Source: Chlamydiota bacterium (lineage in GTDB: Bacteria > Chlamydiota > Chlamydiia > Chlamydiales > Rhabdochlamydiaceae). Taken from it: DNA of 64,000 nucleotides. The stretch lies in assembly GCA_013286595.1 (NCBI GenBank), contig JABDFI010000005.1, forward strand, positions 1 through 64,000. The letters are read 5' to 3'. This document shows positions 50,051 through 60,949 of this stretch, in pieces (positions within the stretch are counted from its first letter, which is position 1; each line of letters begins with the position of its first letter). The translations under genes and the position numbers were made by a program. The notes below the pieces were generated by a model, which did no database searches, was not told where the DNA came from, and worked only from the letters and a program-made list of their open reading frames with translations.

Positions 50051-50569
50051 GTGAACGTTCCCTTTCAGTTATTGATTTCTGAACACGAGATCAAAACTAA
50101 GCTCATTCAAGTCTGTAAACAGCTTGACGTGGATTACCGCAACGAGACAGTTGTTCTAGTCATGGTCATGAAAGGCTCTCTTTGTCTTGTTTCCGATTTA
50201 ATCCGGAATGTTCATTTCCCCGTGATCCTCGAGTATGTTTCGGCCAGCAGTTATGGTGGTAAAGGCACGGAAAGAGGAGAGCTTACCTTAAAAGGCATTG
50301 ATGCAATGAACGTAGAAAATCAGCACGTTCTTCTTGTTGACGATATCTTCCATTCTGGAGAAACTATTTCTCAAATTAGGGCATCGCTTGTGAAACGTCA
50401 TCCCAAAAGTATTAAAACTCTTGTGTTGTTACTAAAAAATCTTCCTCGAGATATAACACAACTTCCCGATTATCATCTTTTTGAAGTTGGTGATCAGTTC
50501 GTCGTAGGTTATGGTATGGATTATAAAGAATTGTACCGGGGATTCCCCGGTGTCTATGTATTCAATTAG
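50051..50569 (+). CDS. hpt: Hypoxanthine phosphoribosyltransferase family protein
   Basis: [40 protein letters not shown] start. Confidence 0.9.
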   Translation: MNVPFQLLISEHEIKTKLIQVCKQLDVDYRNETVVLVMVMKGSLCLVSDLIRNVHFPVILEYVSASSYGGKGTERGELTLKGIDAMNVENQHVLLVDDIFHSGETISQIRASLVKRHPKSIKTLVLLLKNLPRDITQLPDYHLFEVGDQFVVGYGMDYKELYRGFPGVYVFN

Positions 50570-50576
50570 GAGTCAA

Positions 50577-51464
50577 ATGAAAGGGATTATCCTTGCTGGT
50601 GGAAAAGGGACGCGGTTGTATCCAGTCACCTTAGCGACATGTAAGCAGTTTCTTCCTATCTACGATAAACCCATGATTTATTATCCGCTTTCTGTCTTGA
50701 TGATGGCAGGTATCCGGGACGTCCTTATCATTTCAACGCCCGATGACCTACCGCGCTTTCATCATCTCTTTGGAAGTGGAGAGTCTCTTGGAATGTCTTT
50801 TTCTTATGCAGTCCAAGAAGTTCCCAATGGGATTGCTCAAGCGTTTCTCATCGGAGAATCCTTCATTGGTGAAGACTCTGTTGCTTTAGTTTTAGGAGAC
50901 AATATCTTTTATGGTCACCATCTCAATGAACTCCTTGTTCCCTGTTCTCAGCTTGAAAAAGGCGCAGTCATTTTTGGATATGAAGTCAAGGATCCTGAAC
51001 GTTATGGGGTTGTTGAATTTGATGAGAATGGTCGCGTTCTAGATATTGTCGAAAAACCATCTGAGCCCAAATCGCGCTATGCAGTGACAGGCCTTTATTT
51101 TTATGACAATGATGTGATTGAAATTGCGCGTCATCTTCGACCTTCTGCACGATTGGAGTACGAAATTACTGACGTCAATCGCGCTTATTTGCAGCGAGGC
51201 GATATCTATGTTAAACTTCTCAATAGGGGGGTTGCTTGGTTAGATACAGGGACTCATGACTCCCTTTATCAGGCCTCAGCGTATGTTAAAACACTGCAAG
51301 AAAGGCAGGGCATTCGGATTGCATGTTTAGAAGAGATAGCTTACACCAAAGGATTTATAACCCGAGACAGGCTTGAGCAACAAGCTAGGGCTCTAGGTAA
51401 TAGTGAGTACAGCCAGTACTTGCTGGATCTTCTCGATAAACGCAAGGCTCTTAGCTTTTCATGA
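50577..51464 (+). CDS. rfbA: Glucose-1-phosphate thymidylyltransferase
   Basis: [52 protein letters not shown]. Confidence 0.95.
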   Translation: MKGIILAGGKGTRLYPVTLATCKQFLPIYDKPMIYYPLSVLMMAGIRDVLIISTPDDLPRFHHLFGSGESLGMSFSYAVQEVPNGIAQAFLIGESFIGEDSVALVLGDNIFYGHHLNELLVPCSQLEKGAVIFGYEVKDPERYGVVEFDENGRVLDIVEKPSEPKSRYAVTGLYFYDNDVIEIARHLRPSARLEYEITDVNRAYLQRGDIYVKLLNRGVAWLDTGTHDSLYQASAYVKTLQERQGIRIACLEEIAYTKGFITRDRLEQQARALGNSEYSQYLLDLLDKRKALSFS

Positions 51465-52362
51465 TCCGCTTGCGTTTTTTGTAGGGGACATAAGCGCGTT
51501 TGCCGTAGACGACCTCATGTAGATCTTCAATGGCCATGAAAGCACTGGGATCTTCTCTTAAGATGATTTCTTTGAGCTCAGATAGATCCAGACGCTCAAC
51601 GATGACAAACAAGATATCCCGCGTATTACCCGAGTACCCACCCTTCCCTTGGATAATGGTTAAACCCAATCCAAGTTCATTTGTGATGACATGGGCGAGT
51701 TCTCTCGGTTTTGAAGAGATGATGAGAGCAGATTTAAGCTCATCCAAACCTACGATGACCAAATCCATCATTTTAAAAGCTACGATGAACATCATGATTG
51801 ATCTTAAAGCGATGTGCCAATCTTTAAAAATCCAGCCGTAAGCGATAAAGATAAAGACATTGATAAAAAGAACCACCTGCCCAACTGTGAATCCCTTCTT
51901 GCGGTTGATGATGATGGCCAAGATTTCCGTACCATCTATACAGCCCCCATGGCGAATGATCATCCCCACGCCAATGCCCAATATAGCGCCTCCAAAGACA
52001 ATGATCTCGATGGATTCACCAAGAAAAGCGGGTAAGGGATGAAGCACGTACAGAAATCCTGCAAATACCACGACTGCATAGAGCATGTGGATCACAAAAC
52101 TGCGGCGAATTGAGGAGTATGCTAAATAAATGAACGGAAGGTTGATTAGCACTAATGCCCAAGAAAGGTAGCTATCTCCATACAGCCTAGCAATGATTAG
52201 GGCAATACCAATAACTCCACCGTCAATCAATTGATTCGGAACAAGGAAAACTCGGATGGACATAGCCGCTAAAAATGCACCAAGGGCAATCCATAAATAG
52301 GCAGCGATAGCATGGTATAGCGAGCGTTTGGGAGATTGTGCGCTAGGCATAAAAACCTTCAA
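51451..52362 (-). CDS. YitT family membrane protein (DUF161/DUF2179)
   Basis: [73 protein letters not shown]. Confidence 0.9.
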   Translation of the reverse strand: MKVFMPSAQSPKRSLYHAIAAYLWIALGAFLAAMSIRVFLVPNQLIDGGVIGIALIIARLYGDSYLSWALVLINLPFIYLAYSSIRRSFVIHMLYAVVVFAGFLYVLHPLPAFLGESIEIIVFGGAILGIGVGMIIRHGGCIDGTEILAIIINRKKGFTVGQVVLFINVFIFIAYGWIFKDWHIALRSIMMFIVAFKMMDLVIVGLDELKSALIISSKPRELAHVITNELGLGLTIIQGKGGYSGNTRDILFVIVERLDLSELKEIILREDPSAFMAIEDLHEVVYGKRAYVPYKKRKRIMKS

Positions 52363-52461
52363 TTTCGAAGAATGTAACGATACTGAATACTGGAACAGTT
52401 GTACAGAAAAAAAGAGAAGTAAATTTACTAATTGTTGTGCGAGCTAATGTATTTAAAAGCT

Positions 52462-52535
52462 CGCGGAAGACGGGGCTTGAACCCGCAACCTCCGCCGTGA
52501 CAGGGCGGCGCTCTAACCAATTGAGCTACTTCCGC
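52462..52535 (-). tRNA. tRNA-Asp (GTC)
   Basis: Cloverleaf gcggaagtagctcaattggttagagcgccgccctGTCacggcggaggttgcgggttcaagccccgtcttccgc. Confidence 0.95.
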
Positions 52536-52543
52536 AACGATGA

Positions 52544-52616
52544 TGGGCGCAAAAGGACTCGAACCTATGACCACCTGTGTGTAAGACAGGCGCTCTACCA
52601 ACTGAGCTATACGCCC
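52544..52616 (-). tRNA. tRNA-Val (TAC)
   Basis: gggcgtatagctcagttggtagagcgcctgtctTACacacaggtggtcataggttcgagtccttttgcgccc. Confidence 0.95.
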
Positions 52617-53038
52617 GATGCAAAAGAAGTATAGATCTTAAATTCCACTCCCATTTTTCACAAGGATTTTCGAAAAATTTGTCTGGCTACGACTTTTCCA
52701 AATCAATCCTTCTTCTCAGCCTTCCCTATAAGAGAATGGTTTTCCTCGATTTATTAAGGGGAAGGGGTTTTTAACCTCATCCCCTTTAAATAAACGCCTC
52801 AGAAAACAAATGGGCGGAGGCACTCGGGTGAAAATTGTATAAAATCGTGAGTATATGTTGCTTTCAAGGTTAAATAAATAATTTACCATTAATTTAATAA
52901 TTAAAGTTTTAATTGTGTTGTTTATGGCAAGTAAATCAAGTTACAGTGTGTTTAAGTTAAAGTTTTTAATTGCGTTAAATGTAATTTTTAACTATAATCT
53001 TAACTAAGATTGATCAAATATAAATAAGGCGGAACGCT

Positions 53039-56000
53039 ATGAGCTTGGACCTTTCACTTGTCTGTGCAATTTTAAAAAGTAAAGATGTTAGCATTACAAC
53101 CTCTGAGTTAGACCCACTAATTAAAAAATTGAATGCGCCAGAGCTTGAAAAGCTACAGGCGCTCATTAGAGAATTGGGGAAAAAGAGTGGCCCTCCCTTG
53201 TCTAAGCACCGCGTGCAAGTCAATGAAGGACTTGTTGTTAGTATGCTTACTAAATATCATAGCCCTAAACCACCTGCTGCTCGTTCTGAAGAGGAGATTT
53301 TAACGAGCGATATCACTGTTTTAACAAAGATCAAAACTTCGTCTGGGCAATCGTCTGAAGAGGTAGTTGCCACTCTTAAAAAAGGACTCTCTGAGAAAAC
53401 GTTCCATCAATTATGTTACTATCTAGGCATTGTTGTTAACTTGCCGAAACGCACAGAAGAGGTATACGATCTCCTTCGAAAAGATGCTTCCATTCTTGGA
53501 AAAGAATTTCCGCCTCTTATTTGCGGTACAAAAGAAGCAACAATTATTGACCAATTAGTTGCAGCTTTGCAACAAGAACTTCCACTTGCAGCTTTGCAAC
53601 AAGATCTCCAGCTAGCTGAGCTTCAAGCTGCTCCTCTTTTACAGTTTCATCAGCTCTATCACGGCGGTGGAAGTCATGATGAGGTTAAACGAGCGTTGGA
53701 TGCTTTGCCAGAGCAAGATCGGAATGCTATATTGGATAGTCTCGGTAAATCTGATCGTATAACGGCTAGAGCCGCCTTTGATACAGACCCTACAGAACTT
53801 GTAGGTCATATCCCCTATAACGCTCTAATCACCTCTCTAAACGAAAAAGTAGATAGCGTGAAGGAAAAAGTAGATGCCCTGAAAGAGAAGATCAATGCTG
53901 AAAAACAGGAAATATTCAAGCAGTGGTATGCAAAGTCTCACATGACCAATCGTCAGCTTAAAGCTCTTTATAAAATGATCCCGGGTCCCGTAGCATTAGA
54001 TATTCCTCGCCCTCCCTATTATGGTAAAGACGTTAATTCAGAACTTTACAAAACTTTTGGCGCCCATTACGATCCTTCCTCAAAAATGACGACCTTCACT
54101 GTTTATGCGCCTAAAGCTCAAAAGATTACTTTAGTACTAACAGCTTTCCTTAAAACTGAACATCGAATTGAGCTCACCTGTCAAAAAAATGGCGTGTGGA
54201 AGGTAGAAACAGATCTAGCTAAACCGGGACGCACTTATACTTATGAAATTGTCGGAGAAAAAGGGGGACGACCCTTTATGAAATTGGATCCTTTTGGCTT
54301 CGGCTCGATTGTTCACGATACTGCTCAAGTAGATCGAGATGTCTTCCTTGCTTCACGGCTTAAGAAAGAGGATGGGCAACAAGAATTCATTGATGCTGCC
54401 AATGGGGCTATTCTCGAATCAGTTGTTAGAGACATTCATGAGAAATTTGATTGGGAAGATCAAGCGTGGTTAGAGACGAGAAAGAAAACAGATTTACACA
54501 AGCAACCGTTTAATGCCTATGAGCTACATCCCTTGATCAAGAGAAAGCCCAGTGGACACTTGTATAACTGGCGTGAAATCGGAAAAGAAATGGCTCCTTA
54601 CCTCAAGCAAATGGGATACACTCATGTGGAGGTGTTAGGTGCTTTTGATCACCCTTCATTAGCTAGTTGGGGTTATCAGGTAACAGGCTATTTTACTCCC
54701 ACGAGTCGATTTGGAACCCTGGATGATTTTAAAGCATTTGTCAATGAGATGCATAAAGCGGGTATTGGCGTCATTTTAGATTGGGTTCCAGCTCACTTTT
54801 CAAGAGCAGATCGCGGTATGCAACATTTTGATGGTTCCAATCTCTTTGAAGATTCCGATCCTCGCTTTGAAGACCACCCGACGTGGGGATCAAAGGTGTT
54901 TGATTACGCTAAGCCTTTCGTTCGCGATTTTCTTATTTCTAGCCCTCTATTTTTCTTCAGAGAATTTCACATCGATGGTCTACGTGTTGATGCTGTGACT
55001 TCGATGATGAAACTTACTTTCGATCGATCTGATTGGTCACGTATTAGTCATAAAGGTAGTCCTATTAATCCTTTTGCGAAGGACATCCTACGCGATCTCA
55101 ATGCCCTGATTAAACGAGAATTCCCGGGGACAATCACAATTGCAGAAGAATATGAAAACTATCCAAATCTTACAGGAGAACTCGGTACAAAGCAGAAGGA
55201 TCCTTTAGGGCGTTATACTAAGCCCAAAGGGGGCATTGGTTTTGATTTCATTTGGGATATGCCATTTCACAACCAATTATTTAAGTATATTGAGCTCGAT
55301 CAAGAAGGGCGTAATTTTAGACATGGTAAATTTTGCCGGAAAATGGGAGAGAGACATCCCTCATCGGATAAAGTAGTCAGTGCCTTTTCTCATGATGAAA
55401 GTGCAAATGAAAAGCTTGCTTTACCACTCAAACCATTTCGAAAGAGTAGAAGATGGGTCTGTAAGATAGGGGGCTCTTCAGATAGAGGACAACTGAGCGA
55501 GGTATTTGCTAATGTACGGCTGATGATTGCGATGCAGATTGCACATAAAGGAAAAAAACTCAACTTGATGGGTAATGAATTTGGGCAGACAGAAGAGTGG
55601 AGTTGGAGGCTTTTAAGAAGTTTAGTCAGCAAAGATGACCCTGTGGTTGCGAGAAAAGTGGCATCACTATTGGAAAGTTTGGATCCTAAACTTTCTGTTG
55701 CGAGTTGGGATGAATTGGAAACGACCAAAACACCTACGGCCGCATTCCATCAAGGGGTGCTAAAAGCCACACGTGATTTGAATCATCTCTATCTCACGCA
55801 CGAAGTACTCTGGGATGACAGTCCTGAGAAATATACCGTATTCCATGACTCTGATAAGGATAATCAGGTGATAGGGATTCATCGCATGGGCAAGGGTAAG
55901 CAGTTAGCCTTTATGTTCAATTTTTCTGATCATGTGATACCCAAATACGATATCCCCTTGCCTTCCACAGAAGAAATGAGCAAGTTGAAAAGCGTAAAAG

Positions 56001-56152
56001 AGCTCTTGAATACTGATTGCTCAGAATATGGCGGATCAAACATGCTCAACAACTCTGTAACTATCATTAGAGATTCAGGTGGCAAACCAACCCACATGAG
56101 AGTCAAAATGCCGGCTTACTCCTGTCTGGTCTTAGAAGAGAGCTTGGCTTAA
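53039..56152 (+). CDS. GlgB-like GH13 glucan branching enzyme paralog with ~330-aa novel N-terminal extension
   Basis: CBM48-like TVYAPKAQKITLVL; GH13 GVILDWVPAHF, DGLRVDAVTSM, AEEYENYP, AFSHDES; N-terminal ~330 aa without recognised motif. Confidence 0.85.
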   Translation: MSLDLSLVCAILKSKDVSITTSELDPLIKKLNAPELEKLQALIRELGKKSGPPLSKHRVQVNEGLVVSMLTKYHSPKPPAARSEEEILTSDITVLTKIKTSSGQSSEEVVATLKKGLSEKTFHQLCYYLGIVVNLPKRTEEVYDLLRKDASILGKEFPPLICGTKEATIIDQLVAALQQELPLAALQQDLQLAELQAAPLLQFHQLYHGGGSHDEVKRALDALPEQDRNAILDSLGKSDRITARAAFDTDPTELVGHIPYNALITSLNEKVDSVKEKVDALKEKINAEKQEIFKQWYAKSHMTNRQLKALYKMIPGPVALDIPRPPYYGKDVNSELYKTFGAHYDPSSKMTTFTVYAPKAQKITLVLTAFLKTEHRIELTCQKNGVWKVETDLAKPGRTYTYEIVGEKGGRPFMKLDPFGFGSIVHDTAQVDRDVFLASRLKKEDGQQEFIDAANGAILESVVRDIHEKFDWEDQAWLETRKKTDLHKQPFNAYELHPLIKRKPSGHLYNWREIGKEMAPYLKQMGYTHVEVLGAFDHPSLASWGYQVTGYFTPTSRFGTLDDFKAFVNEMHKAGIGVILDWVPAHFSRADRGMQHFDGSNLFEDSDPRFEDHPTWGSKVFDYAKPFVRDFLISSPLFFFREFHIDGLRVDAVTSMMKLTFDRSDWSRISHKGSPINPFAKDILRDLNALIKREFPGTITIAEEYENYPNLTGELGTKQKDPLGRYTKPKGGIGFDFIWDMPFHNQLFKYIELDQEGRNFRHGKFCRKMGERHPSSDKVVSAFSHDESANEKLALPLKPFRKSRRWVCKIGGSSDRGQLSEVFANVRLMIAMQIAHKGKKLNLMGNEFGQTEEWSWRLLRSLVSKDDPVVARKVASLLESLDPKLSVASWDELETTKTPTAAFHQGVLKATRDLNHLYLTHEVLWDDSPEKYTVFHDSDKDNQVIGIHRMGKGKQLAFMFNFSDHVIPKYDIPLPSTEEMSKLKSVKELLNTDCSEYGGSNMLNNSVTIIRDSGGKPTHMRVKMPAYSCLVLEESLA

Positions 56153-56214
56153 AACATAAGCAATTGCCTCTTGCGTCTATTTGAGCTGTTGAGGATACTC
56201 ACAGCTCATGAGAG

Positions 56215-56640
56215 GTGCCTGTGAGTGCTTTTAGGATTCTGGTTGTTTTTCTCTGCTTTTTAGTCAGCTGCTCTCCCAATTCATTAGAAGATTATCAGTG
56301 CGAAGGAGAGCTCTATTGTCGCAACCTAGTGAAGGAGTTGTGTCAGATAGACAATTATGAGCAGTTATTGCGAGCAGAACCCATACTGAAAAAACATTTT
56401 GAAAATCTAGTGGATCTCATGATCAAAGCAAGGGAGTATCAGGAACGCCATCTTGAAGAGCATATGGGGGAAAGTGTGGTGTCAGATCTTCAATCAAGCT
56501 ATCAATTAGAAGAAGAACTGCGCCGAATCTACACAATAGAAGGTGGAAGAGAAATCATAGAAAAAACGCAGCATGAAGCACTTGTTCGCCTTGATGCTTT
56601 TGAAAGAAACTGCACTAGAAAGAGACAGGCTCTTCATTAG
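56215..56640 (+). CDS. Putative small lipoprotein
   Basis: Lipobox-like RILVVFLCFLVSC. Confidence 0.6.
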   Translation: MPVSAFRILVVFLCFLVSCSPNSLEDYQCEGELYCRNLVKELCQIDNYEQLLRAEPILKKHFENLVDLMIKAREYQERHLEEHMGESVVSDLQSSYQLEEELRRIYTIEGGREIIEKTQHEALVRLDAFERNCTRKRQALH

Positions 56641-56646
56641 ACTTCT

Positions 56647-56667
56647 CCTTAATTTCGAAAGAGGTCT
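56647..56667. mobile_element. Solo terminal repeat of family B element
   Basis: ccttaatttcgaaagaggtct, matches the right end of 34556-34724. Confidence 0.65.
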
Positions 56668-56668
56668 G

Positions 56669-57463
56669 TTAAACTTCTTGCGTTTGAAATAATTGATCAA
56701 AGTGGTTTTTGCGCGAGGCAAAAGAGGAATAATCAGTGAGTTCATTCACACGGATGGGAACCGCAACAGCAAATCCTTGATTGAGCAAATGCACGTCGCT
56801 TTCCTCATGTTCTTCATGATGCTTCCATTGACCACCTAGCCAAAAATAGGATTGACCTTCAGGATGAGCTCGCTTTTGAGGATCTTCAACCCAGTATCCC
56901 ATTCCTTGACGAGCTAATTTCAATCCTCGCATAGGGACATTCTCAGGAAAATTCACATTCAAAAAAGAGCCTTGTGGCAAAGGATGATCTAACAGATGCG
57001 AGACAATAGGGTAAATCATGTGCTCAACAGCTTGATAGTCTGGATCAAAAAAATTAGAACATGAAAACGCAATTCCTGGAACATCTCTCAAGGCGCCCTC
57101 GATAATTCCACCCACTGTCCCACTATACAAAACATTGCGACCTGAATTGGATCCGCGATTGATGCCCGAAACAATGAGATCTGGGGCTCTATCAAGAACG
57201 ACACTCAAAGCTAAGCGGACACAATCTGCTGGTGTTCCATTCACTTTCCATGCTGGGGTATGGTCATGCCAAGGCGTCGAGGTGATGTAGAGAGGCTTGC
57301 GCAGGGTGATAGCAAGACCTACCCCCGATTTTTCTGTTTCTGGAGCTACAATAAACAGATCAGCATGCTCAGCAAGTGCTTTCCAGAGATGTTTGATCCC
57401 CGGTGCATGAATGCCATCATCGTTGGTGATTAAAATGCGAGGTTTTTGCTTCATGGTAAACAA
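56669..57463 (-). CDS. surE: 5'-nucleotidase SurE
   Basis: RILITNDDGIHAPGIKHLWKAL, VSGINRGSNSGRNVLYSGTVGGIIEGAL. Confidence 0.96.
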   Translation of the reverse strand: MFTMKQKPRILITNDDGIHAPGIKHLWKALAEHADLFIVAPETEKSGVGLAITLRKPLYITSTPWHDHTPAWKVNGTPADCVRLALSVVLDRAPDLIVSGINRGSNSGRNVLYSGTVGGIIEGALRDVPGIAFSCSNFFDPDYQAVEHMIYPIVSHLLDHPLPQGSFLNVNFPENVPMRGLKLARQGMGYWVEDPQKRAHPEGQSYFWLGGQWKHHEEHEESDVHLLNQGFAVAVPIRVNELTDYSSFASRKNHFDQLFQTQEV

Positions 57464-57524
57464 TAAATTAAGTTACAAAATCGATCTTTCTATTTTACCA
57501 TGACAGGGGACTACACTGCCACTT

Positions 57525-58976
57525 CTATGTATTTTTATTTCTTACACGCACAACGTTTTTTTGTTGCGTTAAGGCTGACACAGTTAGGATCAAAATAAAA
57601 CTAATGGTAAATGACGGCAATAAGGAGGGAATAGAAATAGAAAAAAGCTTGTTGAGATAAGGCCAGACAGCTGCGATGATTCCCCCTGAGAGAATGCCGC
57701 ACCACGCTCCATATTTATTCACAGTTTTAGAGTACAACGATATCAACAGCAGTGGACCAAAAGAAGCTCCAAGACCTGACCAAGCATAGAGCACTAGCGA
57801 ATAGATGGTGCTTATTTTTCCATAAGCTATGAAAAATGCGACCAAAGTAACCACAATCACGCCCATACGTGCCACGACTAGTAACTCTTTGGATGACGCT
57901 TTCTTGTTGAACACCTTCTTATAGAAATCTTCTGTGATATTGGAGGTGAGAACGAGAACTTGGGAGCTCATCGCATTGATCGTAGCGGCTAAGACAGCGC
58001 ATAGTAAGAATCCTACAACAAAGCTGGGGAAAGTCTCACGCACCATCTCGATAAAAAGCTGTTCAGGCTGTGCTAATCCGGTTGTGGCAAAATAAGCAAT
58101 CCCTACAAGTCCTACAGCTGTCGCAGCTCCTAAGGAGAGAACCATCCATGACATGCCAATCCATTTTGACTTAGAAATTTCATTGACATTGCGTATTCCC
58201 ATGAATTTGGTAACGATGTGAGGTTGTCCAAAATAGCCCAATCCCCAGCCAGCCGCCATCGCGAGAATCTCAAACCATGTTTTAACGGAAAAATCGGGGA
58301 ATAAAGTCAATGGTAGATGCTTAACGGTAGCGATATTCACGACGGCATCCCATCCACCTACTCTTGGAAGAATATGAAAAGGAACAAAAATAATGGCGCA
58401 CATTAAAAAAATTCCTTGGAAAAGATCGATCCAAGCTAATGTGACGTAACCGCCAGTGAACACGTAAGGTATCACCACTAAAATGCCCAGTAAAATGCCA
58501 ATCGTATAGTCAAGGCCAAAAAGATTTTCCATTAAAAGCCCCAAGCCCACTAAACCCGAGGAGATGTAGATCGTATAGAAAAATAGAGACATTAAGGCTG
58601 TGAAAATTCTGATCATTCCAGATGTGTCAGTAAGCCGGTTCTCAAAAAAAGAAGAGAAGGTCAGACTATTGTACTGTTCGGTAGCAATCCTGATTTTAGG
58701 AGCGATGAGTTGCCAATTGAGAAACATGAATAAAACCAGACCAATTGCTGACCAAGCGCTAAACAGTCCCCCTGTGAACACAACAGCGGGATATCCCATG
58801 AATAACCAACTGCTCATGTCACTTGCGTGGGCAGCCAGAGCGGTTAACCAGTAGTTCATCGAGCGCCCACCGATGATAAATTCCTGAGCTGAAATGTGAC
58901 GACGGTAAGAGAGAATACCTATCGTGAGAAGAATCGTAAAATAACAAAGAACAGCTAAAATTGTGTAAGCGTGCAT
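57525..58976 (-). CDS. putP: Sodium/proline symporter (SSS family)
   Basis: GGRSMNYWLTALAAHASDMSSWLFMGYPAVVFTGGL, GWGLGYFGQPHIVTKFMGIRN. Confidence 0.93.
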   Translation of the reverse strand: MHAYTILAVLCYFTILLTIGILSYRRHISAQEFIIGGRSMNYWLTALAAHASDMSSWLFMGYPAVVFTGGLFSAWSAIGLVLFMFLNWQLIAPKIRIATEQYNSLTFSSFFENRLTDTSGMIRIFTALMSLFFYTIYISSGLVGLGLLMENLFGLDYTIGILLGILVVIPYVFTGGYVTLAWIDLFQGIFLMCAIIFVPFHILPRVGGWDAVVNIATVKHLPLTLFPDFSVKTWFEILAMAAGWGLGYFGQPHIVTKFMGIRNVNEISKSKWIGMSWMVLSLGAATAVGLVGIAYFATTGLAQPEQLFIEMVRETFPSFVVGFLLCAVLAATINAMSSQVLVLTSNITEDFYKKVFNKKASSKELLVVARMGVIVVTLVAFFIAYGKISTIYSLVLYAWSGLGASFGPLLLISLYSKTVNKYGAWCGILSGGIIAAVWPYLNKLFSISIPSLLPSFTISFILILTVSALTQQKNVVRVRNKNT

Positions 58977-59060
58977 AGCAATATTGTCTCAAGTTTAAAC
59001 CTTACCATATCAAATACCCATTAAATCAATCATTATAAATTTTCATGGGTGACCCTTATT

Positions 59061-59439
59061 AACCCAACTTGCCCCCTATCCTCCCTTTAGACGCGTAAGC
59101 GAGACAGGTAAGATGCAAGATTCGTGAGGAAGCCAAGGTAGTTCACCTTGGCGACGAACGAAGCGCAGCAGATTGCCTGTCGCAGCTCGCGGATAAAGGA
59201 GTAAGAGCGACAAAAAACGAACCCCATAATAAACTCTTAAGTGCCAACCAAGGAGTCTTTATGGAGTTGCAAGTTATTGCATTTTATTTTTTGAAACTCA
59301 TTACCCGAAGGACTGGCTGCAACACACGATCTACTGCGATTCTCTCCTCGCCAAGGTGAACTACCTTGGCTTTGTCGAGAATCTTGTATCTCGTGGGTTT
59401 CGCTCAGTCCTTGGGGCAAGATAGGGGGCAAGTTGGGTT
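59061..59439. mobile_element. MITE-like element, family D (379 bp), 20-bp perfect TIRs
   Basis: aacccaacttgccccctatc ... gatagggggcaagttgggtt, plus inner mirrored gccaaggtagttcaccttggc / gccaaggtgaactaccttggc. Confidence 0.82.
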
Positions 59440-59468
59440 ATTACTTCAAAAAATCTAAAGAGCAGAAC

Positions 59469-60287
59469 TTACTTTTGCAGAGCTTTTTGGGAACCATAGT
59501 GGTGGGCTGCTTGCGCAAGATTCGTGCGCACATTAGGAAATCGCTCTTCGATGGTGGTAATCAATTCTTTGATCTCTTGTCTCATAGATTGTTGACCAAT
59601 TGGGCATTGACAGGTGATGCGAGCAAATCCATGGATCTTGGCAAACTCCCGAATTTGCTCTTCAGCAATGTAGATGAGTGGTCGAATGATCGTGACGCCG
59701 TAGTCGATCATGGGCACCTTTGGTAAATTTGCCGCAAATTCCCCTTTATGAAAGAGGTTCATCAGTAGGGTCTGAATGCTATCGTCGCGATGATGTCCAA
59801 AGGCGACAGTAGCAGCTCCGACCTCTTTAGCCGCAGCAAAAATTAACGACCGACGCTCTCTAGAACAACTATAGCATTCTTTGGGGGGAGCAGAGGATCG
59901 AGTAGGGCAGATAACAAGATTAACCCCCAAATGTTTGCAGATCTCTTCTAAGTAACCCTTCCCAAGTCCTGCACCACAGGAATAGGGGCCACTGACATGG
60001 ATAGCATGCAATTCAATAGGGGGAAATCCACGGCCTAGAATCGCTTTTAAAAGGAAAAGCAAGGTAAGGCTATCTTTCCCCCCGCTAAGGGCCACGGCAA
60101 GCGATTCGACGCCTTCTACGAGCTTAAATTCATGGAGGGCTTTTCGGCACATGCTCTCCAATTTTCTTCCCAGAGTCGTCCAAGGTGGCCGTGCAATAGG
60201 TATCTCATGGATATTCAAAGAGTTATGTGATTTTTCTGTCACTATGGCCAACGGTTGACTCATGAAAGCCTCATCAAATTTCTGCAA
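59469..60287 (-). CDS. ttcA: tRNA 2-thiocytidine biosynthesis protein TtcA (PP-loop)
   Basis: VALSGGKDSLTLLFLLKAILGRG, ECYSCSRERR, AFGHHRDDSIQTLLMNLF. Confidence 0.92.
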   Translation of the reverse strand: MQKFDEAFMSQPLAIVTEKSHNSLNIHEIPIARPPWTTLGRKLESMCRKALHEFKLVEGVESLAVALSGGKDSLTLLFLLKAILGRGFPPIELHAIHVSGPYSCGAGLGKGYLEEICKHLGVNLVICPTRSSAPPKECYSCSRERRSLIFAAAKEVGAATVAFGHHRDDSIQTLLMNLFHKGEFAANLPKVPMIDYGVTIIRPLIYIAEEQIREFAKIHGFARITCQCPIGQQSMRQEIKELITTIEERFPNVRTNLAQAAHHYGSQKALQK

Positions 60288-60373
60288 ACGGGGATTATCT
60301 CATCCTGGGGCATTTTAGTGGACTGAATCCTTTTTTTGAGGTACTCTAACTAGCTCAAATTAAAGAGGGAATC

Positions 60374-60613
60374 ATGCAGCAAAAAACCGGCCGTAACGAT
60401 CCTTGCCCATGTGGTTCGGGTAAAAAATTTAAAAAATGCTGTGAAATGAAAGCAAAGACCAAACGTTTTCATGCTGAGGTCATTCCTTCACCTGATGAGA
60501 GATCCTCTGCGGAGACGAGCAAAATCGCTTCGCTTTTTTTCAAACGTTCTATTACTCCTCTTACCCCGCCTTCATCTAATGTCACAGAAGAGACGAGCCA
60601 TCCCAATGCTTAA
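60374..60613 (+). CDS. Small SEC-C metal-binding motif protein
   Basis: [19 protein letters not shown]. Confidence 0.8.
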   Translation: MQQKTGRNDPCPCGSGKKFKKCCEMKAKTKRFHAEVIPSPDERSSAETSKIASLFFKRSITPLTPPSSNVTEETSHPNA

Positions 60614-60673
60614 TTTTTTTGCAAATGTGCTTGAGCGTAAAGAAGGTGTGTGTTATAAATTTCAATTCATTTT

Positions 60674-60745
60674 GCTGGTGTAGCTCAATGGTAGAGCATC
60701 CGCCTTGTAAGCGGACGGTTGAGGGTTCAAGTCCTTTCGCCAGCA
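60674..60745 (+). tRNA. tRNA-Thr (TGT)
   Basis: gctggtgtagctcaatggtagagcatccgccttGTAagcggacggttgagggttcaagtcctttcgccagca; anticodon TGT in loop ctTGTaa. Confidence 0.95.
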
Positions 60746-60761
60746 TCCTTTTCCCCGTTTT

Positions 60762-60843
60762 GGGGGTGTCGCATAGTGGCAATTGCAAGGGACTGTAAAT
60801 CCCTCGGCTTCGGTCTTCGCGTGTTCGAGTCACGCCGCCCCCA
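60762..60843 (+). tRNA. tRNA-Tyr (GTA)
   Basis: Class II tRNA: gggggtgtcgcatagtggcaattgcaagggactGTAaatccctcggcttcggtcttcgcgtgttcgagtcacgccgccccca. Confidence 0.93.
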
Positions 60844-60949
60844 TTTTTCATAGACAAATTTACGTAAAAAATCACCCTCAAAAATCAGCCGTCTAAAACA
60901 CAAATGGCACACTCCTGGCACACTGCGGAATAAGAAAGTAGGTTAAAAC

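Noticed and set aside
52437-52634. Small ORF with GLEPATSAVTGRRSNQLSY
   Set aside because: Translation through tRNA-Asp/tRNA-Val genes, a common annotation artifact
59237-59431. 64-aa ORF inside the 59061-59439 element
   Set aside because: No SD, no recognisable protein, lies within the inverted-repeat element
60582-60921. Minus-strand ORFs with KGLEPSTVRLQGGCSTIELHQ and RRDSNTRRPKPRDLQSLA
   Set aside because: Antisense translation of tRNA-Thr and tRNA-Tyr
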